DNA from: an uncultured Odoribacter sp.
Lineage (GTDB): Bacteria > Bacteroidota > Bacteroidia > Bacteroidales > Marinifilaceae
DNA: 64,000 bases
Assembly (NCBI GenBank): GCA_944321145.1
Contig: CALUKF010000004.1
Location: forward strand, 49,622-113,621
Reading direction: 5' to 3'
The translations under genes were made by a program, and so were the position numbers. Shown here one piece after another: positions 35,334 to 44,376 of this stretch (its first letter is position 1; each line of letters begins with the position of its first letter). The notes beneath the pieces are model-generated. The model had not been told where the DNA came from, did no database searches, and saw only the letters and a list, made by a program, of their open reading frames with translations.

Positions 35334-36725
35334 ATGAACAGAAGGCTATTATTTCTAATTATCATGCTGATTTTGCCTTGGACGACAAGGGCAAGCAATC
35401 AAGACATCACAGGACAATTCAAGTGCAACCATTTCAAAAGGCTGCTTTGGGAAAAGGGCATCATTGCTGACACGCTGCATATCCAACTCGCAGAGGTAGA
35501 ACATATTCAATCCCTAACCCTCAAGCTGGAACGGTCGAACATCACTTCCTTGAGTGGATTAGAGTATTTCCGCGACTTAGAACAACTGGAAATAACAGTG
35601 CCCATGGGAATGGGAGAAATACAAATAGACACATTGGATGTCAGCAAAAACCTGAAACTCAAAACGATAAAAATCGACACATATCAAGAGACCGACTTAA
35701 AAAGCATCCTTTTTCCTCAAAGCGGCTGCCCATTGGAAACGCTGATTTGTACAAAAGGCAAAATTGTACATCTGAATCTTGAACGCTGCCCGCAACTCCG
35801 TTACCTGGATTGCTCATACAATCGAATTGACACCTTAGACCTAAGCCCAAACCTACGTTTAGAAACGGTTAAGGCTGACCACCAGCGCAGTCAACATCTT
35901 TTGTCCGAAGAAGGCAGAAGCGGGGCATTAAAAAGCCTGACACTGCCAGACAACAGGCAAAGCGACAACGGATTAATCTACTTGTCTTGTGGCGACAACC
36001 AACTGCAGGAATTGGATTTAAGCCGCTCCGTACATTTGAAATACTTGAATTGCCAATGGAATTACCTGCAAGAAATAAATACAAGTGCTTGTCCCTACCT
36101 GGAAATCATCCATTGTGACTTTTGTTTTCTGAAAGCCTTGGATTTCAGTCAAAACACCCATCTCAAAGAAATCTACTGCGGACAGCAAGGTTACCGCTGG
36201 ATCAGAGAAAAAGGCAAAGATTACAAATGGCTGAAGTCATTGACATTACCAGACCGGCTCCATTCAAATTTGACGGCATTAAGCTATCCTGAAACAGATT
36301 TGAAAAAAGCCCCGAAATTGAAAAAATTGAATGGATTGCAATATTTGAACTGCAGTGAAAACAATTTGAAAAACTTAAATGTAAGACATAACCCGCAATT
36401 GAAATACTTGATATGCGGTCGGAACAACATGAAGCGACTGGATTTGAAAAAAAATAACGAACTGCTTTATCTGAGTATCCGCGGAAGAGCCCTTAGACAG
36501 GTAGACTTGAGAAACAATTTCAAGGTGAAAATCATAGAGCATGACATTAGCTTTGCCAATAATCCTATCCGGCTCTTCCTGCCCCAAAACTTTGAAATAA
36601 AGAACTTGAAAATCACAGAGCATTCTTATACCCCAAGCATAGAAGCCATCAATTATAGCATCCAGCAACAAATTGGAGATGAAACATACAAAATTCCGGA
36701 CAACGTAAATATCATATTCCGTTAA
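35334..36725 (+). CDS. Secreted leucine-rich repeat protein
   Basis: The 463-aa protein has a signal peptide (MNRRLLFLIIMLILPWTTRA). It then consists of repeats of about 21 residues of the type LxxLxCxxNxLxxLDLSxN, for example LRYLDCSYNRIDTLDLSPN, LKYLNCQWNYLQEINTSAC and LKYLICGRNNMKRLDLKKN. This LRR type occurs in surface and secreted proteins of Bacteroidota and Listeria internalin-like families. No sorting domain or lipobox is seen, so periplasmic location is possible. Partner unknown. Confidence 0.82.
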   Translation: MNRRLLFLIIMLILPWTTRASNQDITGQFKCNHFKRLLWEKGIIADTLHIQLAEVEHIQSLTLKLERSNITSLSGLEYFRDLEQLEITVPMGMGEIQIDTLDVSKNLKLKTIKIDTYQETDLKSILFPQSGCPLETLICTKGKIVHLNLERCPQLRYLDCSYNRIDTLDLSPNLRLETVKADHQRSQHLLSEEGRSGALKSLTLPDNRQSDNGLIYLSCGDNQLQELDLSRSVHLKYLNCQWNYLQEINTSACPYLEIIHCDFCFLKALDFSQNTHLKEIYCGQQGYRWIREKGKDYKWLKSLTLPDRLHSNLTALSYPETDLKKAPKLKKLNGLQYLNCSENNLKNLNVRHNPQLKYLICGRNNMKRLDLKKNNELLYLSIRGRALRQVDLRNNFKVKIIEHDISFANNPIRLFLPQNFEIKNLKITEHSYTPSIEAINYSIQQQIGDETYKIPDNVNIIFR

Positions 36726-36770
36726 AACAAAACATTTTCTATACGCAAATCAGGAAATAATCCATAAACC

Positions 36771-38210
36771 ATGAGCACTTTGGCATTAATCATATTGGCA
36801 GCCTACTTTGGGTTATTAGTGGCAGTGAGTTTTTTCACAAGCCGGAAGGCGGACGGGGAAACATTCTTCACGGGAAACCGCACATCGCCATGGTATTTGG
36901 TGGCATTCGGGATGATTGGCGCATCGCTTTCGGGGGTGACGTTCGTATCCATTCCCGGGGAGGTGGGGAATAGCGCATGGACATACCTGCCCGTTGTTGT
37001 GGGGAATTGCGTCGGTTATGCCGTCATTGCCATGATATTGCTGCCCTTGTTCTACCGCCTGAAGCTGATTTCCATTTACACCTGGCTCGGGGAACGGTTC
37101 GGCGAGAGCGCCCGGCTGACAGGCAGCTTCTTTTTCATTGTGTCGCAACTGATTGGTGCATCCTTTCGGTTGTTCCTGGTCGTAGGGGTATTGCAATTGG
37201 CAGTCTTTGACGCCATGGGCATCCCGTTTGCTGCCACCGTATTGATTACCATCGGATTGGTATGGGTCTACACCTTCCGCGGCGGCATCAAGACAATTGT
37301 ATGGACAGACACCCTGCAAACCATCTTCATGCTGGCATCGGTTGTGCTCACAATCATCCTCATCTGCAAATCCTTAGACTTCGATTTCAGCGCAATGGCA
37401 ACAGCTGTGGGCAAAAGCGAACTGTCAAGGGTATGGGATTTCGATTGGCGCTCCGGTCACAACACCATAAAACAATTCATTGCCGGCATCGCCATCACAG
37501 TCGCCATCAACGGACTCGACCAGAATATCATGCAAAAGAACCTGACTTGCCGCACATTGCGTGACTGCCGCACCAACATGTTCTCGTTCTCAGGCATGTT
37601 CCTGTTGTCAAACCTCCTGTTTCTGGTTTTAGGCGTCCTGCTTTACACCTATGCCGAAACCAAAGGGATTACCCTGCCGGAAAAGACGGACGACGTATTC
37701 GCTTTCCTGTCGCTGAATTACTTCGGGGTGGCAGCAGGCATCATCTTCCTCCTCGGCATCACGGCAGCAGCCTACTCTTCGGTGGATTCGTCGCTCACGG
37801 CACTGACCACTTCCTTTTGCATTGATTTCCTGAAATTAGACCCCCAAAGCCCCGGGCAGAAGAAACGGCGCATTGGCGTGCACCTGGCGTTTTCCCTCCT
37901 GATGTGCGGGGTCATCATCCTCTTCCGCGAACTGAATGACGACAGCGTCATCAACACCCTTTTCACGGCGGTGGGCTACACGTATGGCCCCATCCTCGCG
38001 CTCTTTGTCTTCGGGCTGACGACGCGCCGGCAAGTGCGGCAACGTTGGGTGCCTTGGGTATGCCTGCTCTCCCCCGTGCTCTCGTACATTATCCAAAGCC
38101 ACTCGGAAGCGTGGTTCGGCGGCTACCGCTTCGGCTTTGAAATCCTCTTGCTCAATGCCTTGATTTGCTTTATCGGGTTGTGGATTATTCGCCCCAAACG
38201 CCAATCCTGA
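36771..38210 (+). CDS. Sodium:solute symporter (SSS family)
   Basis: This 479-aa inner-membrane carrier has about thirteen hydrophobic segments and conserved SSS features: SPWYLVAFGMIGASLSGVTF in TM2, TFRGGIKTIVWTDTLQTIFM, and TAAAYSSVDSSLTALTTSFC in the TM8-9 region that lines the Na+ site. The substrate cannot be predicted. It lies 45 bp after the LRR gene on the same strand and could be co-transcribed with it. Confidence 0.9.
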   Translation: MSTLALIILAAYFGLLVAVSFFTSRKADGETFFTGNRTSPWYLVAFGMIGASLSGVTFVSIPGEVGNSAWTYLPVVVGNCVGYAVIAMILLPLFYRLKLISIYTWLGERFGESARLTGSFFFIVSQLIGASFRLFLVVGVLQLAVFDAMGIPFAATVLITIGLVWVYTFRGGIKTIVWTDTLQTIFMLASVVLTIILICKSLDFDFSAMATAVGKSELSRVWDFDWRSGHNTIKQFIAGIAITVAINGLDQNIMQKNLTCRTLRDCRTNMFSFSGMFLLSNLLFLVLGVLLYTYAETKGITLPEKTDDVFAFLSLNYFGVAAGIIFLLGITAAAYSSVDSSLTALTTSFCIDFLKLDPQSPGQKKRRIGVHLAFSLLMCGVIILFRELNDDSVINTLFTAVGYTYGPILALFVFGLTTRRQVRQRWVPWVCLLSPVLSYIIQSHSEAWFGGYRFGFEILLLNALICFIGLWIIRPKRQS

Positions 38211-38309
38211 CTCCACAAAAATCCCTCCCGCACCAACGCATCCAGATAGAGAGTAAGAAAGATCATACAAAACGGCTGCCGGCACAGGAGGGAATATTTC
38301 CAATGCACC

Positions 38310-38897
38310 TCATTTCCTTCCCCACCAAAGAGGCACTTCCAAAGCAAGGTGGAAAGTCGCGCTCTTCGGGCGCGATGCCCACAAATAAACTCCACGCTCC
38401 GATGCCTTGTCGTACTCCTTTTCCGACATCCACGAAGAAAATTCCTTCTGCAAAGAAAGCACCAGCCGCCAATGCCTGTGATTCCACGCCACCCCGGCTT
38501 CATAACCCAATGCCGGATGTTTTGAAAAACGGAACTGCCCGCCCCAAGTTTTTGTCTCTCCAAAAACTTGCCGCATAAACAGACCGCCCACCAGGCTAAA
38601 ACGGAACTTCGGGAATACCACTGCCCTTAACGGCACGACAAGACTATGCCGCAACTTGCTCCAATTCCCGCTATCCTCCACCAAATATTGGTAATTCAAG
38701 CGCCCCTGCAAGCCAATCCACTTATTTGGCACATAACGGTAATATGCCCCTCCTTCCCCGCCGCCATAAATGCCATTCACTTGCCCCACCGGTCCTCCCA
38801 ATACAAAACCTCCCGTTGCTCCCACCTCGTGCTTCTGCGCCCATCCGGGCAAAACTGCCAACATCAACAAGCAACACAAATACAATAATCTTCTCAT
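38310..38897 (-). CDS. Small outer-membrane beta-barrel protein
   Basis: The 195-aa protein has a signal peptide (MRRLLYLCCLLMLAVLPGWA) and barrel-like strands (KWIGLQGRLNYQYLVED, FRFSLVGGLFMRQVFG), closing with LALEVPLWWGRK. No specific family is evident. It converges with the symporter gene (99-bp gap). Confidence 0.75.
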   Translation of the reverse strand: MRRLLYLCCLLMLAVLPGWAQKHEVGATGGFVLGGPVGQVNGIYGGGEGGAYYRYVPNKWIGLQGRLNYQYLVEDSGNWSKLRHSLVVPLRAVVFPKFRFSLVGGLFMRQVFGETKTWGGQFRFSKHPALGYEAGVAWNHRHWRLVLSLQKEFSSWMSEKEYDKASERGVYLWASRPKSATFHLALEVPLWWGRK

Positions 38898-39410
38898 GAC
38901 ACAAGTTTAAAGTGATACATCATTTCTACTCGAACCTTTTTTTGCGCGCTTTAAAGTTCTCCTTCAAAATTACCCTCAAAAAACATCCATCCCACTTTGT
39001 ACAAGCAAATAAATTATTGAGAAAAGAAAATGTTAATTCCCTATTCGACAGTCACATACAAACCCTTCTATTGAGAATGGAAAATTTAGCATTCAGAATG
39101 CCTTCCGAAGCCTCCAAAATTCTGCGCGTTTCTCACCAAAATTGCACACACCCCGCCATGCCCCCTCCTCCTGCAAACAAAGGTGGCATCTGCCTGCCAC
39201 CTAAGTACAAACTCCGTACAATCCGGCTACTTCCCTTTCATTTTCCCTTACCTTTCTGCGGAGTTTCTGCGACGGGCGTCGCAGAAACTCCGCAGAAAGA
39301 AAACAAAGAGATTGGAGAAAATACCCGGACGCTACCCAGATACCACCTTCCTTGCAGCCGGATTCTCTCTACCCGGGAAAAGGCAAATCACTCCAAATGC
39401 GCAACCAACA
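38898..39410. other. 513-bp intergenic region with hairpins
   Basis: No frame here reads like protein. It contains AGGTGGCA-TCTGCC-TGCCACCT (39181-39202) and the large palindromic element described separately at 39220-39364. It lies downstream of the TPR regulator and upstream of the barrel gene, both leftward. Confidence 0.5.
39220..39364. repeat. Nested palindromic element with 22-bp perfect stem
   Basis: Core arms 39252-39273 and 39278-39299 are exact reverse complements over 22 bp around GGGC. An outer pair AATCCGGCT (39220-39228) / AGCCGGATT (39356-39364) encloses it. The architecture (short outer arms, imperfect middle, long perfect core) resembles the element at 21308-21425, but the sequences differ. 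Confidence 0.75.
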
Positions 39411-41036
39411 TCAGCTGATACGGCTTTTCAGGAAAGCCAGCAAATCGCCTCCTTCCGGCATGCCCAACTGTTTTCGGAGATGGGTGCGGCTCTTGTAGAT
39501 GGAATGGACGCTAAGGGCAAATATATTAGCTACAGCAGCAATGTCGAAACCCGCGCGGAAAAGGCAACACAAGCGCACGTCCTCCTCTGCCAGTGAAGGA
39601 TAAGCCGCCACGAGTTTGTCCTTAAAATTGTCGAACAAAACATTCACCGTGTCGTAAAGGCTGCCCCAATCCAATTGCCCCTTGCCGTTGCCTATCAACT
39701 GAAAGCCTTTCAGCGGAGAACCGCCATGAAGCGCGGAGGCACGGAGGCGCACCAAATGATGCACGACATCCAAGTTCCGGGAAGCTGAACGCTGCAATTG
39801 TTCGTTGGCAAGAGCAAGCAGGTGATTCAGGCGCGCAGCCAAATCCTCCGCCTGGATACGCTTCTCTTCCTTCTGGCGAAGGTAGCGGCGAAGGTTGTAA
39901 ATAACCGCCAATGCCACAAGCAACAAGGCGATACCGCCGGCAAGGTAGAAGCGGTTGCGCATCTGCAAACGCTCCGCCATCCATTCCGCCTTTTTGCGGG
40001 CATAACGCTCTGCCATCTGTTTGCCCCAAGACGTCCCAGAACGGACAGAAGTGGTGTCAGTGATGGCATCGTAACGCATGAAATTATCGTAAGCTGCACG
40101 GTAATCCCCACGCAAGCGGCAAAGCTGGGAAAGCAGGTAATAATAATGTTCACGGTCGCGGATGCCGCCCGCCGGCAAAAGAGGTGACGCTTGTTCCAAC
40201 TGTACAGCCAAGGCTGCCGCATCCTCCAACCGGTAATAGAAAGAAGCCTTTAGCAACGTGCTGCGAAGGATTGACAAACCATCCGGAGCATATACCTGCG
40301 CACTGTCGGCGTATGCCAATGCCTCAACCGTCCGCCCGGTTTTGTCCAGAGAATATGCCATTTCGCTGAATACGGCGGATGCGCGCACGGAATCTTCCAT
40401 CTGCACCATACGCGCCGTAATTTTGCCATACCAATAAACTGCGCGGTCGTAATCACCCAAGAAAAGGAGCGCCTTGGCAGCTTTCAAGGCATAACGCCCG
40501 GTCTCCAAATGATCTTGCAATTCCGGATAAGCACGGGCAAGGGCAACCATTTTCCCGAACTGCTCGTTTGCCTCGCCTGTATCACCCTCATGGGCGGCAA
40601 GGCTGCCCCATTCGTAGTAGACGCAAAAAAGCGGGAATTTGTCCGGCAAACCACAGACAAGGCTTTCCGCCTCGGAAATGCACCGGAATGCCTCTTCGTT
40701 CACCCCGGTTTCACGAAAAGCCCGCCCCGCCGCAAGGGAAAGATAAGCAGCCTTTGCCGGCTCACCGCGCCGCTCGAAATAAGCGGCTTGGGCAATAAGC
40801 AACGTGTCTGCGGCATGCACCTGCCCTAAATCATAACGCGCCTTGACACGCAAATAAAAATAATTGCATTGGCATTCCATGGAAAGCCACTCCAAGTCAT
40901 CCACCGAGTCCAAACTGTGCATCCGCGCACGGGGAGGGATGCCATCGCCCTGCTCCAAAAGCCGGTGGATAATCGGGTCGTGCATTCCGCAACCCGCCAA
41001 CAGAACCGCTATACAACATATCATCCATTGTCTCAT
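39411..41036 (-). CDS. TPR-transmembrane-HTH regulator lipoprotein
   Basis: The 541-aa protein begins MRQWMICCIAVLLAGCGMH, a lipoprotein signal with Cys16. About 340 residues of TPR-like helical pairs follow, then a transmembrane helix (FYLAGGIALLLVALAVIYNL) near residue 375 and a coiled coil. It ends in a LuxR-like helix-turn-helix (FDIAAVANIFALSVHSIYKSR). This layout is common in Bacteroidota as membrane-bound regulators that read periplasmic signals. The target is unknown; the SusC locus lies 1.4 kb away and has its own sigma/anti-sigma pair. Confidence 0.82.
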   Translation of the reverse strand: MRQWMICCIAVLLAGCGMHDPIIHRLLEQGDGIPPRARMHSLDSVDDLEWLSMECQCNYFYLRVKARYDLGQVHAADTLLIAQAAYFERRGEPAKAAYLSLAAGRAFRETGVNEEAFRCISEAESLVCGLPDKFPLFCVYYEWGSLAAHEGDTGEANEQFGKMVALARAYPELQDHLETGRYALKAAKALLFLGDYDRAVYWYGKITARMVQMEDSVRASAVFSEMAYSLDKTGRTVEALAYADSAQVYAPDGLSILRSTLLKASFYYRLEDAAALAVQLEQASPLLPAGGIRDREHYYYLLSQLCRLRGDYRAAYDNFMRYDAITDTTSVRSGTSWGKQMAERYARKKAEWMAERLQMRNRFYLAGGIALLLVALAVIYNLRRYLRQKEEKRIQAEDLAARLNHLLALANEQLQRSASRNLDVVHHLVRLRASALHGGSPLKGFQLIGNGKGQLDWGSLYDTVNVLFDNFKDKLVAAYPSLAEEDVRLCCLFRAGFDIAAVANIFALSVHSIYKSRTHLRKQLGMPEGGDLLAFLKSRIS

Positions 41037-41073
41037 GTCTTCGTCATTTTACAATAGTGCAAAAAATGAGATA

Positions 41074-42195
41074 CTACCGCACAAATTGCCCGTAATTTTC
41101 CGGCGTGACGACCTCATAAACGGAGTCCGGATAGGAGGCGGCAAACGCTTTGGGCGGATTGCTTTTCGCCTTGCCGTTCCACTTGAACTCGAAGGCATGC
41201 AGCCTGCCGTCCTGCTCCTCCACCAAGTCGATTTCCTGCTGCTCATGGGTGCGCCAAAAGAACAGTTGGGCAAAATGCTGGTGGTAAGCATTGCGTTTCA
41301 CCCGCTCGCTCACCATCAAATTTTCCCACAATGCCCCCACGTCGTTCCGCAATTCCAAGGAGGCAAAGTTCGAGAGGACGGCATTGCGCACGCCATTGTC
41401 GTAAAAATAAACCTTTTTGCCCTTCTTGATTTCATTCCGCAAATTCCGGCTGAAAGAGTCCAGGCGGAAGACGACAAAACATTTCTCCAACAAATTGATG
41501 TAAGCCTCCACCGTTCCCCTGTCCACGCCCAAAAGGTTGCTCAATTCGTAATAGGAGACCTCACTGCCCAATTGCAGAGCCAATGCCCGCACCAATTTCT
41601 GAATCAGGTAGGGTTTCTTGATGCCCTTGTACATGAACAAATCTTTGTAAAGGTAATTGTTGGTCAGGGTCATCAGAGTACGTTTTGCATCGCCCGGCTC
41701 GGTGACGACTTCGGGGTAAAGCCCGTAAATCATCCGTGTCTCCAGCAGGCGGTGCTCTTCCCGCACGGAAGTGTCGGCTGCCAATTCCTCCAAAGAAAAC
41801 GGATAGAGGTTGTATTCTATCAACCTGCCCGTTGCAGGCTCGTTGATTTCGTTCGCCATGTCGAGCGACGAAGAACCCGTGACAATGACCTGCGTGTCCA
41901 ATTTCAAATCGCCTATCATTTTCAGGGTCAAACCGATGTTCTTCACCCGCTGGGCTTCGTCAATGAACACCAAATCGTAGGGCGAAAGCAGATTCTTCAA
42001 CTCGGTGGATGATTTCCCTTCCAAGGACAACACGTCGTCCACATTATCGCAGTTCAAAGAGAGCACCTTCCTCCCGCTTTCCTACAAAGCAGAAAGCAAA
42101 GTGGTTTTTCCGACCTGCCTCGCGCCCAGGAGGACAATCACCTTTTTCCTCCGGCAATCCCCTAAAATGGAGTCTTCTATAATCCGCTTAATCAT
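41074..42195 (-). pseudogene. AAA_14 / DUF4143 ATPase with in-frame amber codon
   Basis: Read from ATG 42195 the frame gives IKRIIEDSILGDCRRKKV and the P-loop LLGARQVGKTTLLSAL, then TAG at 42082-42084. It then continues in the same frame for 332 codons with Walker B LVFIDEAQRV, sensor VIVTGSSSLDM and a complete DUF4143 end (TPENYGQFVR). The whole would be a normal 373-aa member. One substitution thus separates the P-loop from the rest. A GTG at 42066 could start a product without the P-loop, which should not bind ATP normally. Confidence 0.8.
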
Positions 42196-42281
42196 CGCTG
42201 TGCATTTTTATATTTTACAATTCCACCTCCCCCCTGCCAACATCCCAATTCACGAACAAAGGTAGGCAAAAAAAACAATCA

Positions 42282-42368
42282 AATCGCAAAATTCAGCCGA
42301 AAATTGCGGTTACAATCGCAAAATTCTACCGAAAATTGCGGTTAAAGCCACAAAATTCGAAAGATTCG
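42282..42368. repeat. 32-bp tandem repeat upstream of the ATPase pseudogene
   Basis: Two complete 32-bp units (42282-42313, 42314-42345) and a partial third. Each contains CAAAATTC and GAAAATTG cores, so AAAATT recurs with alternating 12- and 20-bp spacing. It lies 87-173 bp upstream of the ATPase start, in the gap shared with the sigma factor promoter. Confidence 0.7.
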
Positions 42369-42410
42369 ATTTTTCTTAAATAACCGTTGGCGACATATCA
42401 AGCCGCATGT

Positions 42411-42441
42411 TTTGTTTTCTACAAAAAGTAATTTATATTTG
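42411..42441 (+). promoter_or_regulatory. Consensus promoter of the sigma factor gene
   Basis: TTTG (42411-42414), 19-bp spacer, TATATTTG (42434-42441): a full housekeeping Bacteroidota promoter 24 bases before the ATG at 42465. Confidence 0.65.
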
Positions 42442-42464
42442 TTCCGAATTTTGAAAAATAGCCT

Positions 42465-43040
42465 ATGCAAAATAGCGACGCGGACATATTAAAATGGCTC
42501 AAATCGAACAATCCCAAAGGAATGGCAGCATTATTCGATCGTTATTACCGACCATTGGTGCTATTCGCCGACCAATATCTACACGATATTCCTTGGGCAG
42601 AAGATATCGTGCAGGAGCAATTTGTGAAGTTTTGGGAAAATGAACTTTTTGCAGGCCTCCAGGAAAAAACGTTATCCTCGTTCCTGTTTACAATAACCAA
42701 GAATGCGTGCATTAATGCAATGGAACGGAGAAGCATCCAAACAGAGGAGTTAGAGGCAGGGCTCCATGTTGCAGCAGAAGAAGAAGCTACAGAATTAGAT
42801 GAAAATACTGTATTGGCAGTCCGCAAAGCCCTGAAACAATTACCTGAACGCACAAGGGCTGTAGTCTGCTGTGTAATTTGCGATAGCCACTCTTATGCCG
42901 AGGCTGCCGAGAAATTGAACATTTCAATAAACACGGTAAAAACTTCTTTGCGAAAAGGGATGAAAGAATTACGGGGGATTTTAGGAACTCATAACGATTT
43001 GATATTCTTATTATTGTGCAAATACAAACTTTCCAACTGA
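42465..43040 (+). CDS. ECF RNA polymerase sigma factor, FecI type
   Basis: The 191-aa sigma-70 family protein has region 2 (ALFDRYYRPLVLFADQYL and AEDIVQEQFVKFWE) and region 4 helix-turn-helix (LPERTRAVVCCVICDSHSYA then EAAEKLNISINTVKTSLRKG). The FecR-type anti-sigma gene 78 bp downstream and the SusC gene beyond are the usual targets of such a pair. It should direct RNA polymerase to the susC promoter when released by FecR. Confidence 0.93.
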   Translation: MQNSDADILKWLKSNNPKGMAALFDRYYRPLVLFADQYLHDIPWAEDIVQEQFVKFWENELFAGLQEKTLSSFLFTITKNACINAMERRSIQTEELEAGLHVAAEEEATELDENTVLAVRKALKQLPERTRAVVCCVICDSHSYAEAAEKLNISINTVKTSLRKGMKELRGILGTHNDLIFLLLCKYKLSN

Positions 43041-43118
43041 ATTTTTTTTGAAAAAAAATTGATTTTGAATCACCCTTTTTGAAGGGAAAATCTGTTATAT
43101 CATAAAAACAACACAAAT

Positions 43119-44306
43119 ATGATAGAGATTAACGATGACATATACCAAGCCTTGTTTGAGGATTGGGGAGGCAAAGCAACCTCTGAACAGACAAAACTGA
43201 TACAGACATGGCTGCAAGAGTCTCCAGAACATAAAGAATGGTATAACCGATTGTATCATTTGTATTGCAAAGTAAACTATGCTGAAAAATACGATCGTGT
43301 AGATGTGGAAAAAGCGAAAGAAAAGATATTAAGCTATTTATCCGCCCAGAAAAGACGCAAAATGTGGTGGCATCGAGTTCTTGCTTGGAGCGGGTCGGCA
43401 GCTGCAGTTCTAACTGCTGTGTGGCTTTTTGTCCACAAACCTGCCAGCCCCGAACCTGCCGAACCGCTCATGGCAGCCAAAGTCATTGGAGAGCAAGCAG
43501 ATGTGACATTGATTTTGGGCAACGGTCAACGGGTGGCTGTCCAAAAGGATTCTTCGTTTATGCTAAAAATCGATGGGATGAGCGTAAAGCAAACTTCGGG
43601 CGAAGGACTTCGTTATACAATGGATCAAAATTCCACACAAACAACAACACCGGAAACAGTGGAATACAATATAGTAAAGGTGCCTCGTGGCAGTGAATAT
43701 TCACTGACACTTGCCGACGGGACGAAAATATGGCTGAATTCGGAAACGGAACTAAAATACCCGGTACGGTTTATAGGCAAAACACGAGATGTGAAAATTG
43801 TAGGGGAGGGATATTTCGAAGTGGCGAAAGACTCCTTGTGTCCTTTTATCGTACATTCCGGCGAAGTTAAGACCCAAGTATTGGGCACCTCGTTCAATGT
43901 AAAAGCATACTCTGACGATAAAGTGCGAGAAATCACGTTAGTCAGCGGCAAAGTGCGAATAAACGCCAACGGGGAGCAGACAGAATTGTTACCTGGCTGG
44001 CAAGCTACTTGGGACGAAGCCCGCCAGCAGCTAAATCACCAACAAGTAGATGTGAAGCCCATCATTTCATGGACAACGGGAATGTTTGATTTTGTGGACA
44101 TGCCATTAGAGGAACTGACAGTCCAACTTAGTCGATGGTACGATGTGGATTTCTTTTTTACCAATGAGTCCATCAAAACCATCCGATTCACCGGCGCAGT
44201 GAAGCGAAGCAATACGCTGAAATACATGCTTGATTTCGTATCAATAACCTCAGACGTGCATTATGAAGTCAAGGATAGGACAGTTTGCTTATATAGTGTG
44301 AAATAA
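43119..44306 (+). CDS. FecR-type anti-sigma factor
   Basis: This 395-aa inner-membrane protein has a cytoplasmic anti-sigma segment (about 1-80), a transmembrane helix near 86-106 (VLAWSGSAAAVLTAVWLFVH) and a periplasmic FecR domain (KVPRGSEYSLTLADGTKIWL and VKIVGEGYFEVAKD). The C-terminal DUF4974 ends TSDVHYEVKDRTVCLYSVK. It should hold the sigma factor until the STN domain of the SusC protein signals substrate. Confidence 0.93.
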   Translation: MIEINDDIYQALFEDWGGKATSEQTKLIQTWLQESPEHKEWYNRLYHLYCKVNYAEKYDRVDVEKAKEKILSYLSAQKRRKMWWHRVLAWSGSAAAVLTAVWLFVHKPASPEPAEPLMAAKVIGEQADVTLILGNGQRVAVQKDSSFMLKIDGMSVKQTSGEGLRYTMDQNSTQTTTPETVEYNIVKVPRGSEYSLTLADGTKIWLNSETELKYPVRFIGKTRDVKIVGEGYFEVAKDSLCPFIVHSGEVKTQVLGTSFNVKAYSDDKVREITLVSGKVRINANGEQTELLPGWQATWDEARQQLNHQQVDVKPIISWTTGMFDFVDMPLEELTVQLSRWYDVDFFFTNESIKTIRFTGAVKRSNTLKYMLDFVSITSDVHYEVKDRTVCLYSVK

Positions 44307-44312
44307 AAATAA

Positions 44313-44343
44313 GACCCTCCGATGTTGGTACCATCTTCGGGTC
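44313..44343 (+). terminator. Hairpin between anti-sigma and susC genes
   Basis: GACCC/GGGTC and GATG/CATC pair around a short loop with a 3x3 internal mismatch. With no T-run it may be an RNA processing or attenuation site separating the regulator transcript from the sigma-dependent susC transcript. Confidence 0.35.
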
Positions 44344-44376
44344 AAGTATTAATGTAAAATTTTAATTGCCAAAATT

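Noticed and set aside
38912..39418. A 168-codon frame in the gap beside the TPR regulator gene
   Set aside because: It runs through the perfect palindrome and shows no protein-like conservation or domain; treated as non-coding.
42282..42368. Tandem 32-bp units considered as a CRISPR array
   Set aside because: Units abut without unique spacers and there are no cas genes; the same holds for the 33-bp units at 22937-22991.
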